Below, piece after piece: positions 52,955 through 61,888 of a stretch of DNA of 64,000 nucleotides. Below the pieces are notes generated by a model. It was not told the DNA's origin. It saw only the letters and a program-made list of their open reading frames with translations, and made no database searches. This DNA is from Myxococcales bacterium 68-20 (lineage in GTDB: Bacteria > Myxococcota_A > Polyangia > Polyangiales > Polyangiaceae). How positions within the stretch are numbered: the first letter of the stretch is position 1; the number at the start of each line of letters is the position of its first letter. The position numbers and the translations under genes were made by a program. Location: assembly GCA_001899635.1 (NCBI GenBank), contig MKVQ01000012.1:186001-250000 (forward strand), given 5' to 3'.

Positions 52955-53278
52955 TCACGCGGTGCGGGCGCGGCGACGAGGTGGCGACGTCGCTCGGCCG
53001 CCGAGACGAGGCGGGCCGACCTTGCCTGCCATGAGCGCGGGACGGCCCGCACGGCGCTTCGCCGAGCGCTCGGGCGCTGCGAAGATGCGGTCTGCGGCGC
53101 AGAGGACGGCGGAGAGACGGAGGTAGACGAGATCGACGTCGGCGACGCCGAGCACGAGATCGCCGGTGATGACGATGCCCTTCGTGAGGACGTGATCGAC
53201 GATGTCGAGCAGCGACGCGTCGACGCCCTCGAGCACGGGCGGAGGCGTCTTCGTGGTCGATCGCTTCCGCGCGCTCAT
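52955..53278 (-). CDS. Gas vesicle GvpA/J/M-like protein
   Basis: 107 residues from the ATG overlapping the preceding stop (ATGA). The core (about 20-70) has LLDIVDHVLTKGIVITGDLV and GVADVDLVYLRLSAVLCAAD, the helix-strand-strand-helix pattern of the GvpA/GvpJ/GvpM shell family. A basic, low-complexity tail of ~37 residues (RRAGRP, PRRRARTA) follows and is not found in structural GvpA. Paired only with a GvpL/F-like gene; no other gas-vesicle genes are present, so assembly of a normal vesicle is doubtful. Confidence 0.75.
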   Translation of the reverse strand: MSARKRSTTKTPPPVLEGVDASLLDIVDHVLTKGIVITGDLVLGVADVDLVYLRLSAVLCAADRIFAAPERSAKRRAGRPALMAGKVGPPRLGGRATSPPRRRARTA

Positions 53279-54159
53279 CGCGCACCGATGAAGCTGTATG
53301 CGGGCCAGGGGCCGCTGAGCGTCACGTCGAACCCCTCCTCCGCGAGCTTCTCTGCCGTTGCGCCGACCGTCACCTTCAGCTTCTTCACCGACGCGTGCGG
53401 AACGAGGAAGACGGCATCGAGGAGCACGCGCCCGGCGAGCTCGCGGTTCGGCGCCGCCCGGCGTTGCGCGCTTCGGGCGATCTTCGCGACGCGCTCGTAG
53501 AGCTCGTCGACCTCCGCCGCGCCGCGCGCGCCGAGGCTCCGCCGCTCGTCGTCGAGGGCCTTCTTCCTCTGAAGGAAGCTCGTGCCGGTGACGACCTTCT
53601 TCGCGCGCGCCTCCACGGCGGCCGCACGCGCGGCGCGGACCTCGTCGAAGAAGATCCGGAGGCCCCACTCCTCGCAGCCGGCGATCCGCTCGACGACGCG
53701 GTCGAGCGACCGCTTCATCTTCCGCACGTGCTCGATCGCGCGCTCGTCCGTCGAGAAGAGCGTGAAGAGCTTCATCGGGATCACGGTGCCGAGGCCGGCC
53801 GCGTGCTCGACGATGGCCTGGTGCTCCGCAGCCCTGCCGCCCACCCAGTCGAGGTCGCGGAGCTTCGCGTCGATCGCCGCCGCGTCGTAGCGAGCGAGCG
53901 GCGCGCTCGTGACGACGAGGTGGTAGCCATCGCCGGCGTCGACCAACCGCGTCTTCTCCGCGCCGTCGAGGCCTGCGGGTACGCGGCCGAGCTTCGGCAC
54001 ACGCGAGCTCTTCACGACGCAATACACGTACGTGGCGTTCGTGCCGGTGCTCGACGCGCTCCGGCGGCGCTCACCGGTTGCCTTCTTCGTCGCCCGAGGG
54101 GCTCGCGATCCCGCCGAGGCCTTTTCGAGCGAAGCCGCGCTCCGCTTGCTCCGATTCAT
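53275..54159 (-). CDS. Gas vesicle GvpL/GvpF-like protein
   Basis: 294 residues from the ATG giving MNRSKRSAAS; the longer upstream frame has no support. After a basic N-terminal tail (1-60), the GvpL/F pattern appears: YVYCVVKSS, DWVGGRAAEHQAIVEHAAG, VIPMKLFTLFSTDE and EEWGLRIFFDE. GvpF/L proteins act in gas-vesicle assembly by binding GvpA. Coupled to the GvpA/J-like gene by a 4-base overlap. The basic tail is unusual and may bind RNA, DNA or membrane (inference). Confidence 0.82.
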   Translation of the reverse strand: MNRSKRSAASLEKASAGSRAPRATKKATGERRRSASSTGTNATYVYCVVKSSRVPKLGRVPAGLDGAEKTRLVDAGDGYHLVVTSAPLARYDAAAIDAKLRDLDWVGGRAAEHQAIVEHAAGLGTVIPMKLFTLFSTDERAIEHVRKMKRSLDRVVERIAGCEEWGLRIFFDEVRAARAAAVEARAKKVVTGTSFLQRKKALDDERRSLGARGAAEVDELYERVAKIARSAQRRAAPNRELAGRVLLDAVFLVPHASVKKLKVTVGATAEKLAEEGFDVTLSGPWPAYSFIGAR

Positions 54160-54266
54160 GCGGCGGGCAGCATAGCTCGCCCGCTCGCGTTCATGTAGGC
54201 CACACGTCGCGCGCGTTTCGTGGCGCGTCCTTCTCGCGCTCACGCACGGTTCGATGCGATAACGGG

Positions 54267-54767
54267 ATGGCGATGGAGCTCCTACTCGTTCTCGGGCTGT
54301 TCATCGGCTCCGCCGGCATCGCGTACGTTCGCGATCTGCGCGCTGCGGTCGAGCAGCTGACGAAACGTGGAGGTCTCGAGTCGGCGCTCCACTTGGAGCG
54401 AGTCCTCGCAAAGGTGGACCTCTTGGCGCTTGCGGTCCTGGCGGATGGCGAGGTCACCGCCACGGAGCGCACGGCAGTCGCCGCGGCCGCCAAACGCGAT
54501 GCCGTGGTCGCCGACGAGGCGATCGCGCGGTTCCTCTCCGTTGCGGGAGAGCTTCGCACCCCGGACGTATTGCGCGAGAAGATCGTGCAGACCGCCGCGC
54601 GGCTGAGCGCCGACGAGCGCATCGAGGTCTTCGTCGCCGTGAAGAACCTTGCCTATGGAGGGGGGGCGCGCGCGTGGGCCCCCGCCCAAAGTTATCGCGA
54701 CGTCGCGCGCCCGACTCCGGAAGCGCTCATCTCGATCTTTCGCGAGGGGCTGGGCATCCGCTCCTGA
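54267..54767 (+). CDS. TerB-like domain membrane protein
   Basis: 166 residues from ATG 54267 (another ATG two codons on). One N-terminal transmembrane helix (LLLVLGLFIGSAGIAYV), then a helical domain with LLALAVLADGEVTATERTAV, the motif typical of TerB/tellurite-resistance-like domains with an acidic DGE calcium-type site, and ERIEVFVAVKNLAYGG near the end. Divergent from the GvpL-like gene. No tellurite-resistance operon around it, so a general stress or signalling role is possible. Confidence 0.7.
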   Translation: MAMELLLVLGLFIGSAGIAYVRDLRAAVEQLTKRGGLESALHLERVLAKVDLLALAVLADGEVTATERTAVAAAAKRDAVVADEAIARFLSVAGELRTPDVLREKIVQTAARLSADERIEVFVAVKNLAYGGGARAWAPAQSYRDVARPTPEALISIFREGLGIRS

Positions 54768-54887
54768 GCCTTCGCGTCCGGCGGGCGATGACGGTGATCG
54801 GTTGCCTTGACCTCCGGTCGAAGCACCGTGGTCCGATCACCGCCTCCTATGCGTCAAGATCGGCGGCAACGCCTTGCGCCTTGCACA

Positions 54888-55283
54888 TCAGTCGATGCCG
54901 GCTGCCCATGCGCGAGCGGTATCGGGCTCCGTGAAGAAGCGCGCTGTGGTCGGGCCGCTCGCCGACAGCGGCGTCGTGAGCGTCGCGTGCTGGACGCCCT
55001 GCGCGAGAAGGACGCTGATGGGCTTCTTCGCCGCCTCGAACACGCCGACGATCTCCGCGAGCGTCGCCCTCGTCCGCTTACCTGTGAGCGCCGGCGCCTC
55101 GCGCAGGTCCATGACGAACCCCCTCGCATCGGTGCGGGCCGAGATCCGACGCACGTCGTCGAGGATCATGACCGCAAGCCGAGCTCCCTCGTCGAACGTG
55201 AGATCGGGGCGCCTCCAGACGCGGAGCGTCGCAACGCCCGCATCGAGATCGATCGAGTAGTTTCCCCCTTCTCCCACGCGCAT
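54888..55283 (-). CDS. STAS/SpoIIAA-like small protein
   Basis: 131 residues. ATG at 55283. The alternating pattern of strands and helices (YSIDLDAGVATLRVWRRP, GFVMDLREAPALTG, IVGVFEAAKKPISVLLAQG, RFFTEPDTARAWAAG) resembles STAS-like/SpoIIAA-like domains used in signalling; the phosphorylatable Ser of true SpoIIAA is not identified. Cytoplasmic. Weak call based on secondary-structure pattern. Confidence 0.55.
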   Translation of the reverse strand: MRVGEGGNYSIDLDAGVATLRVWRRPDLTFDEGARLAVMILDDVRRISARTDARGFVMDLREAPALTGKRTRATLAEIVGVFEAAKKPISVLLAQGVQHATLTTPLSASGPTTARFFTEPDTARAWAAGID

Positions 55284-55467
55284 GAGTCGAGACTATCACC
55301 ATCGACGCAGTCGCGGTTCGAATGCGCGGTAGCCACTGCCCTGCGGTGCATGTCCTCGCGGGTCACGTCTTCCCGCTCCCGCTGAGGGAGGTGGAAAGAC
55401 GTCGGCGAGCGCTCCTGAGCTCGCGAGATTGCGGATCTAGTGCTCGGACTTCCGAGTCGCCAGCGTG

Positions 55468-56184
55468 TCAGTTGCCGCCGTCCGGTGCCTCGTAGCGGCA
55501 GAGATACTCGATGCCATCGAACAGGCTCTGACACCGACTGTCGGCCTCCGGGTTCGTGCACTGCATCCGCGTCTCCGCATACACGTCATCGCATTGCTTT
55601 CCCGCCGCCTCCTGGATGCAGGCCTGGCGCTCAGCGGGAGCAGCGCAGCCCGAGCATGCCTTCGTGAGACAGATCTCGAGATACTGCCTGGCCTTGCCGC
55701 ATGCCGGCTTGTCCACTGCCGCGAAGCACGCGCCGAAGTTTATGAGCCCGCTCGTGCCTGCCTCATCCGCGATCACGATTGGAGCCCAGGTGGGAGAGTC
55801 CGTGGTGCTCAGTGCGCACGCCTGACAGGCGGCGCTCGTCCCGGCGACGAAGTCACGATACGACTTGGCCTGGTTGACGGCCTTGATCGCCGCAAGGTCG
55901 TCCGCGGTGCAGGCGTTCTGGCGAGCCACGGGCGGTTTCCAGCCGAGCTCGGCGTCGAGGGCCGCCATCGTTACGGCTTCGCCCTTCGGACCGCATGCCT
56001 CTTCGGGCGAATCGTCGTCGTCGTCTGCTGGTGGAGGCGTGGGCGCCTTTCCGTCCGGCGCGCCACCATCGGCAACGGGCGAAGGGCCTACAGGATCGGA
56101 CGAGGAACAGCCACCGACCGTGAACGCGAAACAAAAGCCAGCCACTGCCGTCACGCTCGCGAGAGCGTGCATCTTGTCCAACAT
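55468..56184 (-). CDS. Cysteine-rich lipoprotein of unknown function
   Basis: 238 residues. Lipobox VGGC (about Cys26), Asp/Pro-rich spacer (PTPPPADDDDD), then a helical, Cys-rich body with about ten Cys in pairs (ACQACA, CSGCA, CNMQC-like spacing near the end). It does not contain NCGxCG units and is not related to the cassette proteins. It follows cassette F downstream by about 86 bases on the same strand and might be transcribed with it. Confidence 0.6.
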   Translation of the reverse strand: MLDKMHALASVTAVAGFCFAFTVGGCSSSDPVGPSPVADGGAPDGKAPTPPPADDDDDSPEEACGPKGEAVTMAALDAELGWKPPVARQNACTADDLAAIKAVNQAKSYRDFVAGTSAACQACALSTTDSPTWAPIVIADEAGTSGLINFGACFAAVDKPACGKARQYLEICLTKACSGCAAPAERQACIQEAAGKQCDDVYAETRMQCTNPEADSRCQSLFDGIEYLCRYEAPDGGN

Positions 56185-56270
56185 GAGGTCCTCCGAAGTG
56201 TGTCGTGATCAGCGCGGGCATCCGGCGATGCCAGAGCTCGCCCCTCGCGCGCCCGACTAGTGATCTTTCG

Positions 56271-58055
56271 TCAGTGAACCGAACCGAGCGGCGCTTCGAC
56301 GAGCTTCCGCTGAGCCATGCCGCCGGGATAGGCGTAGCTGGCGGCGTAATCCCAACCCCATAGCGTCGCGGTGAACGGGCCCTCGCTCTTCATGCGCTGG
56401 AGGCCGTTCTGGCAGATGCTCTCTCCGAAGCTCTCGCCTGCACGGCCGTTCCGAGCAAGGTCGACGCGCAGGTACTCGTACTCGCCACGAGTTCCGACGG
56501 GCTTCCATCCCGTCAGGTTGCCGGCGCACTCGAGCCACACATCCCTGAACTCACCACGGAGCTTCGCCCGCACGACGACAAGCGAGGTCTCGCCGAACGT
56601 CGGATCCGCGTAGAAGCTGTACGCGTTCAGGTATTGGCCCGCCGGGACGATATTGACGAACTCCGGATCGCCGCGCCCTCCGTATGACTTGGCCGTCTTG
56701 CCGTCGCCGGAGCTGCCCGTCATGTACGCCGCGACATAGATCGGATGTTCGGTGTCCTGCGTGCGAACGACGAAGGCGTCCCCCGTCCCCTGGCGGAACG
56801 TCACCGTCTCGCCGGCGTTCATCATCGTCGGAGCCCCCGGAGGGATCTCGGGATCGTATTCGAGCATCGTTCCGTCGCGGGCCGCGACGATCCGATACGG
56901 CACGGCCTCGTGCTCGTTACCGAGGCGCGGGCGGTAGGCGACGCCCACGTACTCGGATCCCCAGTGCTCGAAAGCGGGGATCTGCTGCGCGAGGATATCG
57001 CACGTGGCCGCGGTCGCCGGGACGTCGCCGCAGCTGTGTCCACCGAAGCTCGTGGTCGGTTTGGTCGAGGTGATGATGCTGCCGGTAAGCTCCTCGTCCT
57101 GGACGATTCGCAAGTACTGGCCCTTGCCGAGCATGTACTTCGCCGGACGGCCTGCGCGACCGCCCTTGACCCCCTCGCCGTCTTGGATGTCCCGCTTGGG
57201 GAGGATCGTGACCTCGGTCTCGTCCTCGGATGCAACGATCTGGATCCCCGGACTGCCGCTCTCCGACGCCTCCCATCCGTTGACGAGGATGTGCTCCTTC
57301 GCCCACGACGCGACGGGGAGAATGAGACCTGCCGTCGGGACGTAGCTCGTCGCTCCGCCGAAGGGATACATCGCCGCCAACGACACCGGCGCGTTCGTCT
57401 GCAGGCGGAAGGACGATCCGACACCGGTACCGCCCGTCAGCGTCTGAGCGAACGTTGCCGGGGTCACCCCGGCTGGACAGGCCTTGTAGCTGAGCTCCCA
57501 CTCGATGTTGCGCGGCATCTCCGGCGAGGCATCCGAGAGGAAGACGATGACGCTCTCACCGACAGGGATCGGCCCGGTGTGCTGCAGCAGCGTCGCGCTG
57601 CCCGGCTTCGTCAGGAACATCGTCTTCGAGACGTCGACGGGCTCGCCCGCGAGCTCGAGCGAGAGCTCGACGGGCTGGTTCGACGTGTTCACGACGAACG
57701 CGGCGTAGCAGGACGGGGGCAGACGCTTCATGAGCTGCGGAGACTGGAAGTAGAAGTCGCAGCCGTTCGAGCTTCGGTCCTCCGCCGCGGCGGCGCACGG
57801 CTCGATGCACTTGGCGCCACCGCAGGCGAGGTGGTCCGGGCACGTCTCGACGACGGTGCCCGTGCAGGCTTCGACGATCGAGCGTCCGTCGAGCGAGCAC
57901 TGGTGACGGCAGTCCGGCGCATCGACCGACGCATCGGGCGAGAAGCTCTGGTCGATCTGCTTGAAGCCACCCCTGTCTTGTCCGCAGGCGCTCAGGCACG
58001 CAGCGGGGAGAGCGATGCCTAGGACGGCGGCGGTCAACCAGTGCTGACGGTTCAT
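56271..58055 (-). CDS. IgGFc-binding-like lipoprotein, cassette F
   Basis: 594 residues from the ATG overlapping the RCC1 stop. Lipobox LSAC (Cys24; PAAC at Cys20 is an alternative). Cys-rich lead HQCSLDGRSIVEAC. Landmarks: MYPFGGATSYVPTAGLIL, AQQIPAFEHWGSEY, VPAGQYLNAYSFYADPTF, EGPFTATLWGWD. Closest relative is cassette E (shared QCSLDGR lead, SFYAD and SEGPF motifs). Last gene of cassette F. Confidence 0.87.
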   Translation of the reverse strand: MNRQHWLTAAVLGIALPAACLSACGQDRGGFKQIDQSFSPDASVDAPDCRHQCSLDGRSIVEACTGTVVETCPDHLACGGAKCIEPCAAAAEDRSSNGCDFYFQSPQLMKRLPPSCYAAFVVNTSNQPVELSLELAGEPVDVSKTMFLTKPGSATLLQHTGPIPVGESVIVFLSDASPEMPRNIEWELSYKACPAGVTPATFAQTLTGGTGVGSSFRLQTNAPVSLAAMYPFGGATSYVPTAGLILPVASWAKEHILVNGWEASESGSPGIQIVASEDETEVTILPKRDIQDGEGVKGGRAGRPAKYMLGKGQYLRIVQDEELTGSIITSTKPTTSFGGHSCGDVPATAATCDILAQQIPAFEHWGSEYVGVAYRPRLGNEHEAVPYRIVAARDGTMLEYDPEIPPGAPTMMNAGETVTFRQGTGDAFVVRTQDTEHPIYVAAYMTGSSGDGKTAKSYGGRGDPEFVNIVPAGQYLNAYSFYADPTFGETSLVVVRAKLRGEFRDVWLECAGNLTGWKPVGTRGEYEYLRVDLARNGRAGESFGESICQNGLQRMKSEGPFTATLWGWDYAASYAYPGGMAQRKLVEAPLGSVH

Positions 58056-59440
58056 TGAAACACCACTTCCTGCGGGACGAGACTCGGTGCGCGCATTTTT
58101 CCGTTCCCAAGCTGTCCGTAGTAGTTCGTTCCCCAGCAATGGACCTTGCCAGTCGTCAAGAGCGCGCACGTGGAGTCGGGCAAGGTCCTCACCTCGACAG
58201 CGGGTCCCGGTAGGCCCTTCACCTTGACCGGCTCGTACGCGTGCTCCTTCGTCCCATCGCCGGCCTGACCGCCCGCGTTGTATCCCCAGCAGTACACCGC
58301 GCCCGACGCGCCCACGGCGCACCAGCGCTGCGGCTGCTTGACGATCGCGCCGGCCTGAGCGCTCTGGAAAGCTCGCGTCGTCGCGATCTGCACGACGGGC
58401 TCCGGCGTAGCGACGGGCTCTGGAACGAAGCGATCGAACAGCGGGTTCGTAACGGCGCGTCCCCAGCAGTAGCCGATGCCGGAAGTCGTCGCGCACGCGC
58501 TGTCGGACGTCAGATCGATCGAGGAGATCCCGGCAAGCGGGATCGCCATCGGATTCGGATCGGGCGACATCGACGAGATGCGTCCGAGCGGCGGGTTCGT
58601 TCCCCAGCTGAGCGTCACGCCATCCTCGCGAACGGCGAACGCCGCTCTGCCGAGAGTAAGCTCGCGGATCGGCGCCCCGGTCGGAATGCCGATCGACGTG
58701 GGAGGGAGAGTGGCGCTCGCAGGAGCGACATCGGGCGGTGCGATGAGGCCGTTGCTGTTCCTCCCCCAGCAGCGGACCCCGTCGTCGACGACGGCGCAGC
58801 TGACGTCGAGGGCGGTGGCCACGCGCTTCGCGGGCGGCAGCGCAAGCTTCACCGGCGTGCGCTCGGTCGTAGAAGCGCCAGCGTCGTTGCGGAGGAACGC
58901 TCCCGTTCCCCAGCACCAAACGCCGCCGTCCTTGTCGACCGCGCACGTATGATCGAGCTGGACGACGTCCGACAGCGCCTCGACGCGCATCGCGGTCGCG
59001 CTATCCTTCGTTCCCGCATCGTCACCACGGCCGAGCTGTCCGTAAGCGTTCGAGCCCCAGCACGCCACCGTGCCGTCGTCGAGCAGTGCGCAGTAGCCCT
59101 CGAAGTACTCGTAATCGACCGGCGGCCGCGTCGTCGTGAGCGACTTCACGCACGGCTTCGAGGTGCAGGAGATCGGCAGTGGGCCGCCGTCGAAGGGCGC
59201 CGCGTCGCGCGACGGCGTGGTCGGGGCATCGGGATCCCCTGCGTCGACGACCGGTCCGGCTTCAGCCGGCACCGACGCCTCCGGCGCTGCGTCGGCCTGC
59301 TCGAACGATGTTCCCGTCTCGTCGCTCGAGCAACTCACGATCGTCGATCCGGCGGTCAGGCCGACGAGGATGGTGAGGGCGATCGATGAACGTCGAACCA
59401 CGGAAGAATACCGATCAAGGAGTCGTCTTGTGGAGCGCAT
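58052..59440 (-). CDS. RCC1-repeat lipoprotein, cassette F
   Basis: 462 residues from the ATG that gives MRSTRRLLDR; another ATG at 59452 adds four residues. The 26-base overlap with the previous gene is the same as in E. Signal ends IVSC (Cys37). Seven RCC1 blades: CALLDDGTVACWG, CAVDKDGGVWCWG, CAVVDDGVRCWG, FAVREDGVTLSWG, CATTSGIGYCWG, CAVGASGAVYCWG, CALLTTGKVHCWG. As in E, only blade 4 lacks its Cys pair. Confidence 0.87.
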   Translation of the reverse strand: MRSTRRLLDRYSSVVRRSSIALTILVGLTAGSTIVSCSSDETGTSFEQADAAPEASVPAEAGPVVDAGDPDAPTTPSRDAAPFDGGPLPISCTSKPCVKSLTTTRPPVDYEYFEGYCALLDDGTVACWGSNAYGQLGRGDDAGTKDSATAMRVEALSDVVQLDHTCAVDKDGGVWCWGTGAFLRNDAGASTTERTPVKLALPPAKRVATALDVSCAVVDDGVRCWGRNSNGLIAPPDVAPASATLPPTSIGIPTGAPIRELTLGRAAFAVREDGVTLSWGTNPPLGRISSMSPDPNPMAIPLAGISSIDLTSDSACATTSGIGYCWGRAVTNPLFDRFVPEPVATPEPVVQIATTRAFQSAQAGAIVKQPQRWCAVGASGAVYCWGYNAGGQAGDGTKEHAYEPVKVKGLPGPAVEVRTLPDSTCALLTTGKVHCWGTNYYGQLGNGKMRAPSLVPQEVVFQ

Positions 59441-60707
59441 ACCGGACACCAATTGCCCATAGGTTGGAATTGGACGTGCCTCGAACCCGGTAGATCGGCC
59501 AGGTCAACGGCGCTCCGTTCAACGAGCTCGAGGAGATCTCGAAGGCCCCTCCGTCCCACACTCCAGCGCCGCGAACGATCAGACCTGTGCCGCCGAGCCA
59601 GAGATCTCCTTCAGTGCTCGACAGCGAGTTGAGTCCATTGGCGGACAGCGTCGTCGGGATCGAAGCGGGCGCGACGGAGTAGCTGTCGGAATCGACCGAG
59701 ATCTTCACCACGTCGCGAGCGCCCTTGAGGGCGACGATCGCTTCCGGCGAAAGGACCTCGATGTCCGTCAGCCAGCCTTCCGCTCCGCCGACCAGGAGGT
59801 GATCCGCGCGCGGCTTGCATGCCTGGTTGATACTGCCGGCGATGCCGTCGGCGATCCGCTCCCAGCCCGTAGACGTTCTGCGCACGAGGAGCGCGCAGCC
59901 CGAGAGGAGTCGCGTGCGCGCGCCGGCAAACCAGACATCGTCCGCGCTCTTCCCAGCCGCAGCGAAGAAGTACATCTGCTCCGCGGGGACATCGGTATCG
60001 GCTGCGACGTACACGGGGACCCACTCGGGCGCCCCGCCGTCGACGCTCGACCTTTGATAGATGGTGCCCTTGAACCAGGCGTAGACGTCGGTGCTGCTCG
60101 TCCCCCAGATCCCGAGCGCGGGCGTACGCGCCGATCCCGGACGCTTCCAATACGTGGGATTCCCGTCGTCGGGATCCACGCCGCTACTCGTTCCTATCGA
60201 GTCATGCGCCCATGACCAGGGCAGCCCGGGCGCTGTTCGTGTTCCGCGGAACACGTAGTTGGGTGAGACTCCGAAGTAGACCTCGTTCTCGGTCGGCGCC
60301 CAGATCCTCCCCGCCCATCGACCTCGCCCGTCCTCGTTCTGCGAGCCGTCGTCGATGTACGTCCACTTGGCGTCGGAATCGACCCATTCGAGGACCTTCA
60401 CGCCGAGCGTGGGACTCTCCGCGATGGCGAAAGCACGCCCCGCGAGCGGCCACAGGTCCTTCATCATGAGGTCCGAGTCAGGCAAGTCGGTGATGCACCA
60501 GCCGGCCCCGCTGCACCTGGGCGGCTCTACGACGGAAGCCTCGCCGCCCGCGTCGGCCTCGGTCGTTCCGCCCTCCGTGACCGGGGCCACGCTCGTCCCG
60601 GAGTCGTGCTCCGGCAATGACGTTCCGTCATTGTCCCCTTTCGCTGCACAGGCCATGACCGCGGCCGCGGCAAACGCGATCGATCCGATGAAGAACGACG
60701 CCCTCAT
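59415..60707 (-). CDS. WGS-propeller lipoprotein 2, cassette F
   Basis: 430 residues from the ATG overlapping the previous stop; the open frame extends further upstream but overlaps propeller 1. Lipobox VMAC (Cys20). Lead-in CSGAGWCITDLPDSDLMMKD matches E. Blades are degenerate as in E: AFAIAE, VYFGV, VYAWFK, DVWFAG, IVALKG, DLWLGG, NLWAIG. Ends ALHKTTP. This subfamily has drifted away from the regular WGS motif. Confidence 0.78.
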   Translation of the reverse strand: MRASFFIGSIAFAAAAVMACAAKGDNDGTSLPEHDSGTSVAPVTEGGTTEADAGGEASVVEPPRCSGAGWCITDLPDSDLMMKDLWPLAGRAFAIAESPTLGVKVLEWVDSDAKWTYIDDGSQNEDGRGRWAGRIWAPTENEVYFGVSPNYVFRGTRTAPGLPWSWAHDSIGTSSGVDPDDGNPTYWKRPGSARTPALGIWGTSSTDVYAWFKGTIYQRSSVDGGAPEWVPVYVAADTDVPAEQMYFFAAAGKSADDVWFAGARTRLLSGCALLVRRTSTGWERIADGIAGSINQACKPRADHLLVGGAEGWLTDIEVLSPEAIVALKGARDVVKISVDSDSYSVAPASIPTTLSANGLNSLSSTEGDLWLGGTGLIVRGAGVWDGGAFEISSSSLNGAPLTWPIYRVRGTSNSNLWAIGVRYALHKTTP

Positions 60708-61888
60708 GGCGTTCCTCCGAGAGAGAGAACGACGCCCTGCCCACCGATCCAGACGTGACCGGGGGCGGGCCCCCAGACGGTGGTGAGGTTCGGCCGATAG
60801 GAGCCGAGACCGGCGACCTTCACACGCGACCAGCCCGCGCCGTCGTAGTGAAGGACGACCCCCGAATCGCCGACCGCCCAGATGTCGGACGACGAAAAGC
60901 CCCAGACGGCGTTGAGATTGACGCTCGTCGGGACGTTCGAGACGATCTCCCAGAGCAGCGGGTCTCCCGTGTAGTGCCGGATCGTCCCGCGCGCTCCGAC
61001 GGACCAGGCATCGGATGCAGTCGCTTCCCAGACGCCGTTCAGCGCGTTCATCGTCTGGCTGTTGAACCCCCTGGCCTTCGGCGTGGCGCCCTCGGCGCCC
61101 TTGATGCGGACCGTCGCGCCCCCCGCCCCGACCGCCCAGAGCTCGCTCGCCGTTGCGCCGTGGATGCTCCCGACGTGGTTGCATCCGACCGTCCGGCACA
61201 CGGAAGCCGGGATGCCCGTCGCGCCCTCGAACGCGCCAGACGGCGACTGGCGCAGGCGCCAGAGTCCGCCGTTCGCCCCCTTCGACGCGCACCAGAGCCA
61301 CTCGGCGCCCGGGACCGCCCATGCACCGGCGAAGACCCCGTCAGGCGGCTCTTGACCGGGTGCATAGGTCGCAGCGTGAACCGTCCACCCGCCGGGAGAC
61401 GGAGGCGCGCCTCCGTCGGGCGGGTCGACACCACGCACGAAGAACTCGGCCAGTCCTCCAAAGGCGACCTCCGCGCCGGGAGGCAGCCAGAGCGCACGCA
61501 TCGTTTGCTGCGTCGTCGGGTCGGAGCGCGTCCACGACGTCCCGTCGAAGTGGGCGAGGCCTCCGACCGCGCCGGCGGCCCAGACGTCGTTCGCCGAACG
61601 ACCGCGGATGGCGTTGATCGTGGTCCGGAGGTCGAGGCTGCTCTCGCTGTTCGGATCGAACGGGCCGTTCGGGCAGAACACGTCGAGTGAGCACTCGGCG
61701 GGGAAGTACTCGCAGTCGGAGCACGGTCCCGCGTCGAAGTCCGCCGTCGGGCCATCGGCGCCGGCGTCCGATGGAGCCCCCGCATCAGGCACACGAACCT
61801 CGGTCGAAGGTCCCGTGTACTCGGTGTGCTCCGCGGTTGCGGTGCACGCCGCAGCGCCCGCGATGACGAAGATCCAGACGGTCCTCAT
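60704..61888 (-). CDS. WGS-propeller lipoprotein 1, cassette F
   Basis: 394 residues from the ATG overlapping the previous stop; a longer upstream frame lacks a signal. Lipobox AAAC (Cys15). Lead-in CEYFPAECSLDVFC mirrors E. Seven blade positions: DVWAAG, EVAFGG, WLWCAS, ELWAVG, DAWSVG, DIWAVG, HVWIGG. C-terminus VLSLGGTP. Probable seven-bladed surface propeller. Confidence 0.8.
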   Translation of the reverse strand: MRTVWIFVIAGAAACTATAEHTEYTGPSTEVRVPDAGAPSDAGADGPTADFDAGPCSDCEYFPAECSLDVFCPNGPFDPNSESSLDLRTTINAIRGRSANDVWAAGAVGGLAHFDGTSWTRSDPTTQQTMRALWLPPGAEVAFGGLAEFFVRGVDPPDGGAPPSPGGWTVHAATYAPGQEPPDGVFAGAWAVPGAEWLWCASKGANGGLWRLRQSPSGAFEGATGIPASVCRTVGCNHVGSIHGATASELWAVGAGGATVRIKGAEGATPKARGFNSQTMNALNGVWEATASDAWSVGARGTIRHYTGDPLLWEIVSNVPTSVNLNAVWGFSSSDIWAVGDSGVVLHYDGAGWSRVKVAGLGSYRPNLTTVWGPAPGHVWIGGQGVVLSLGGTP

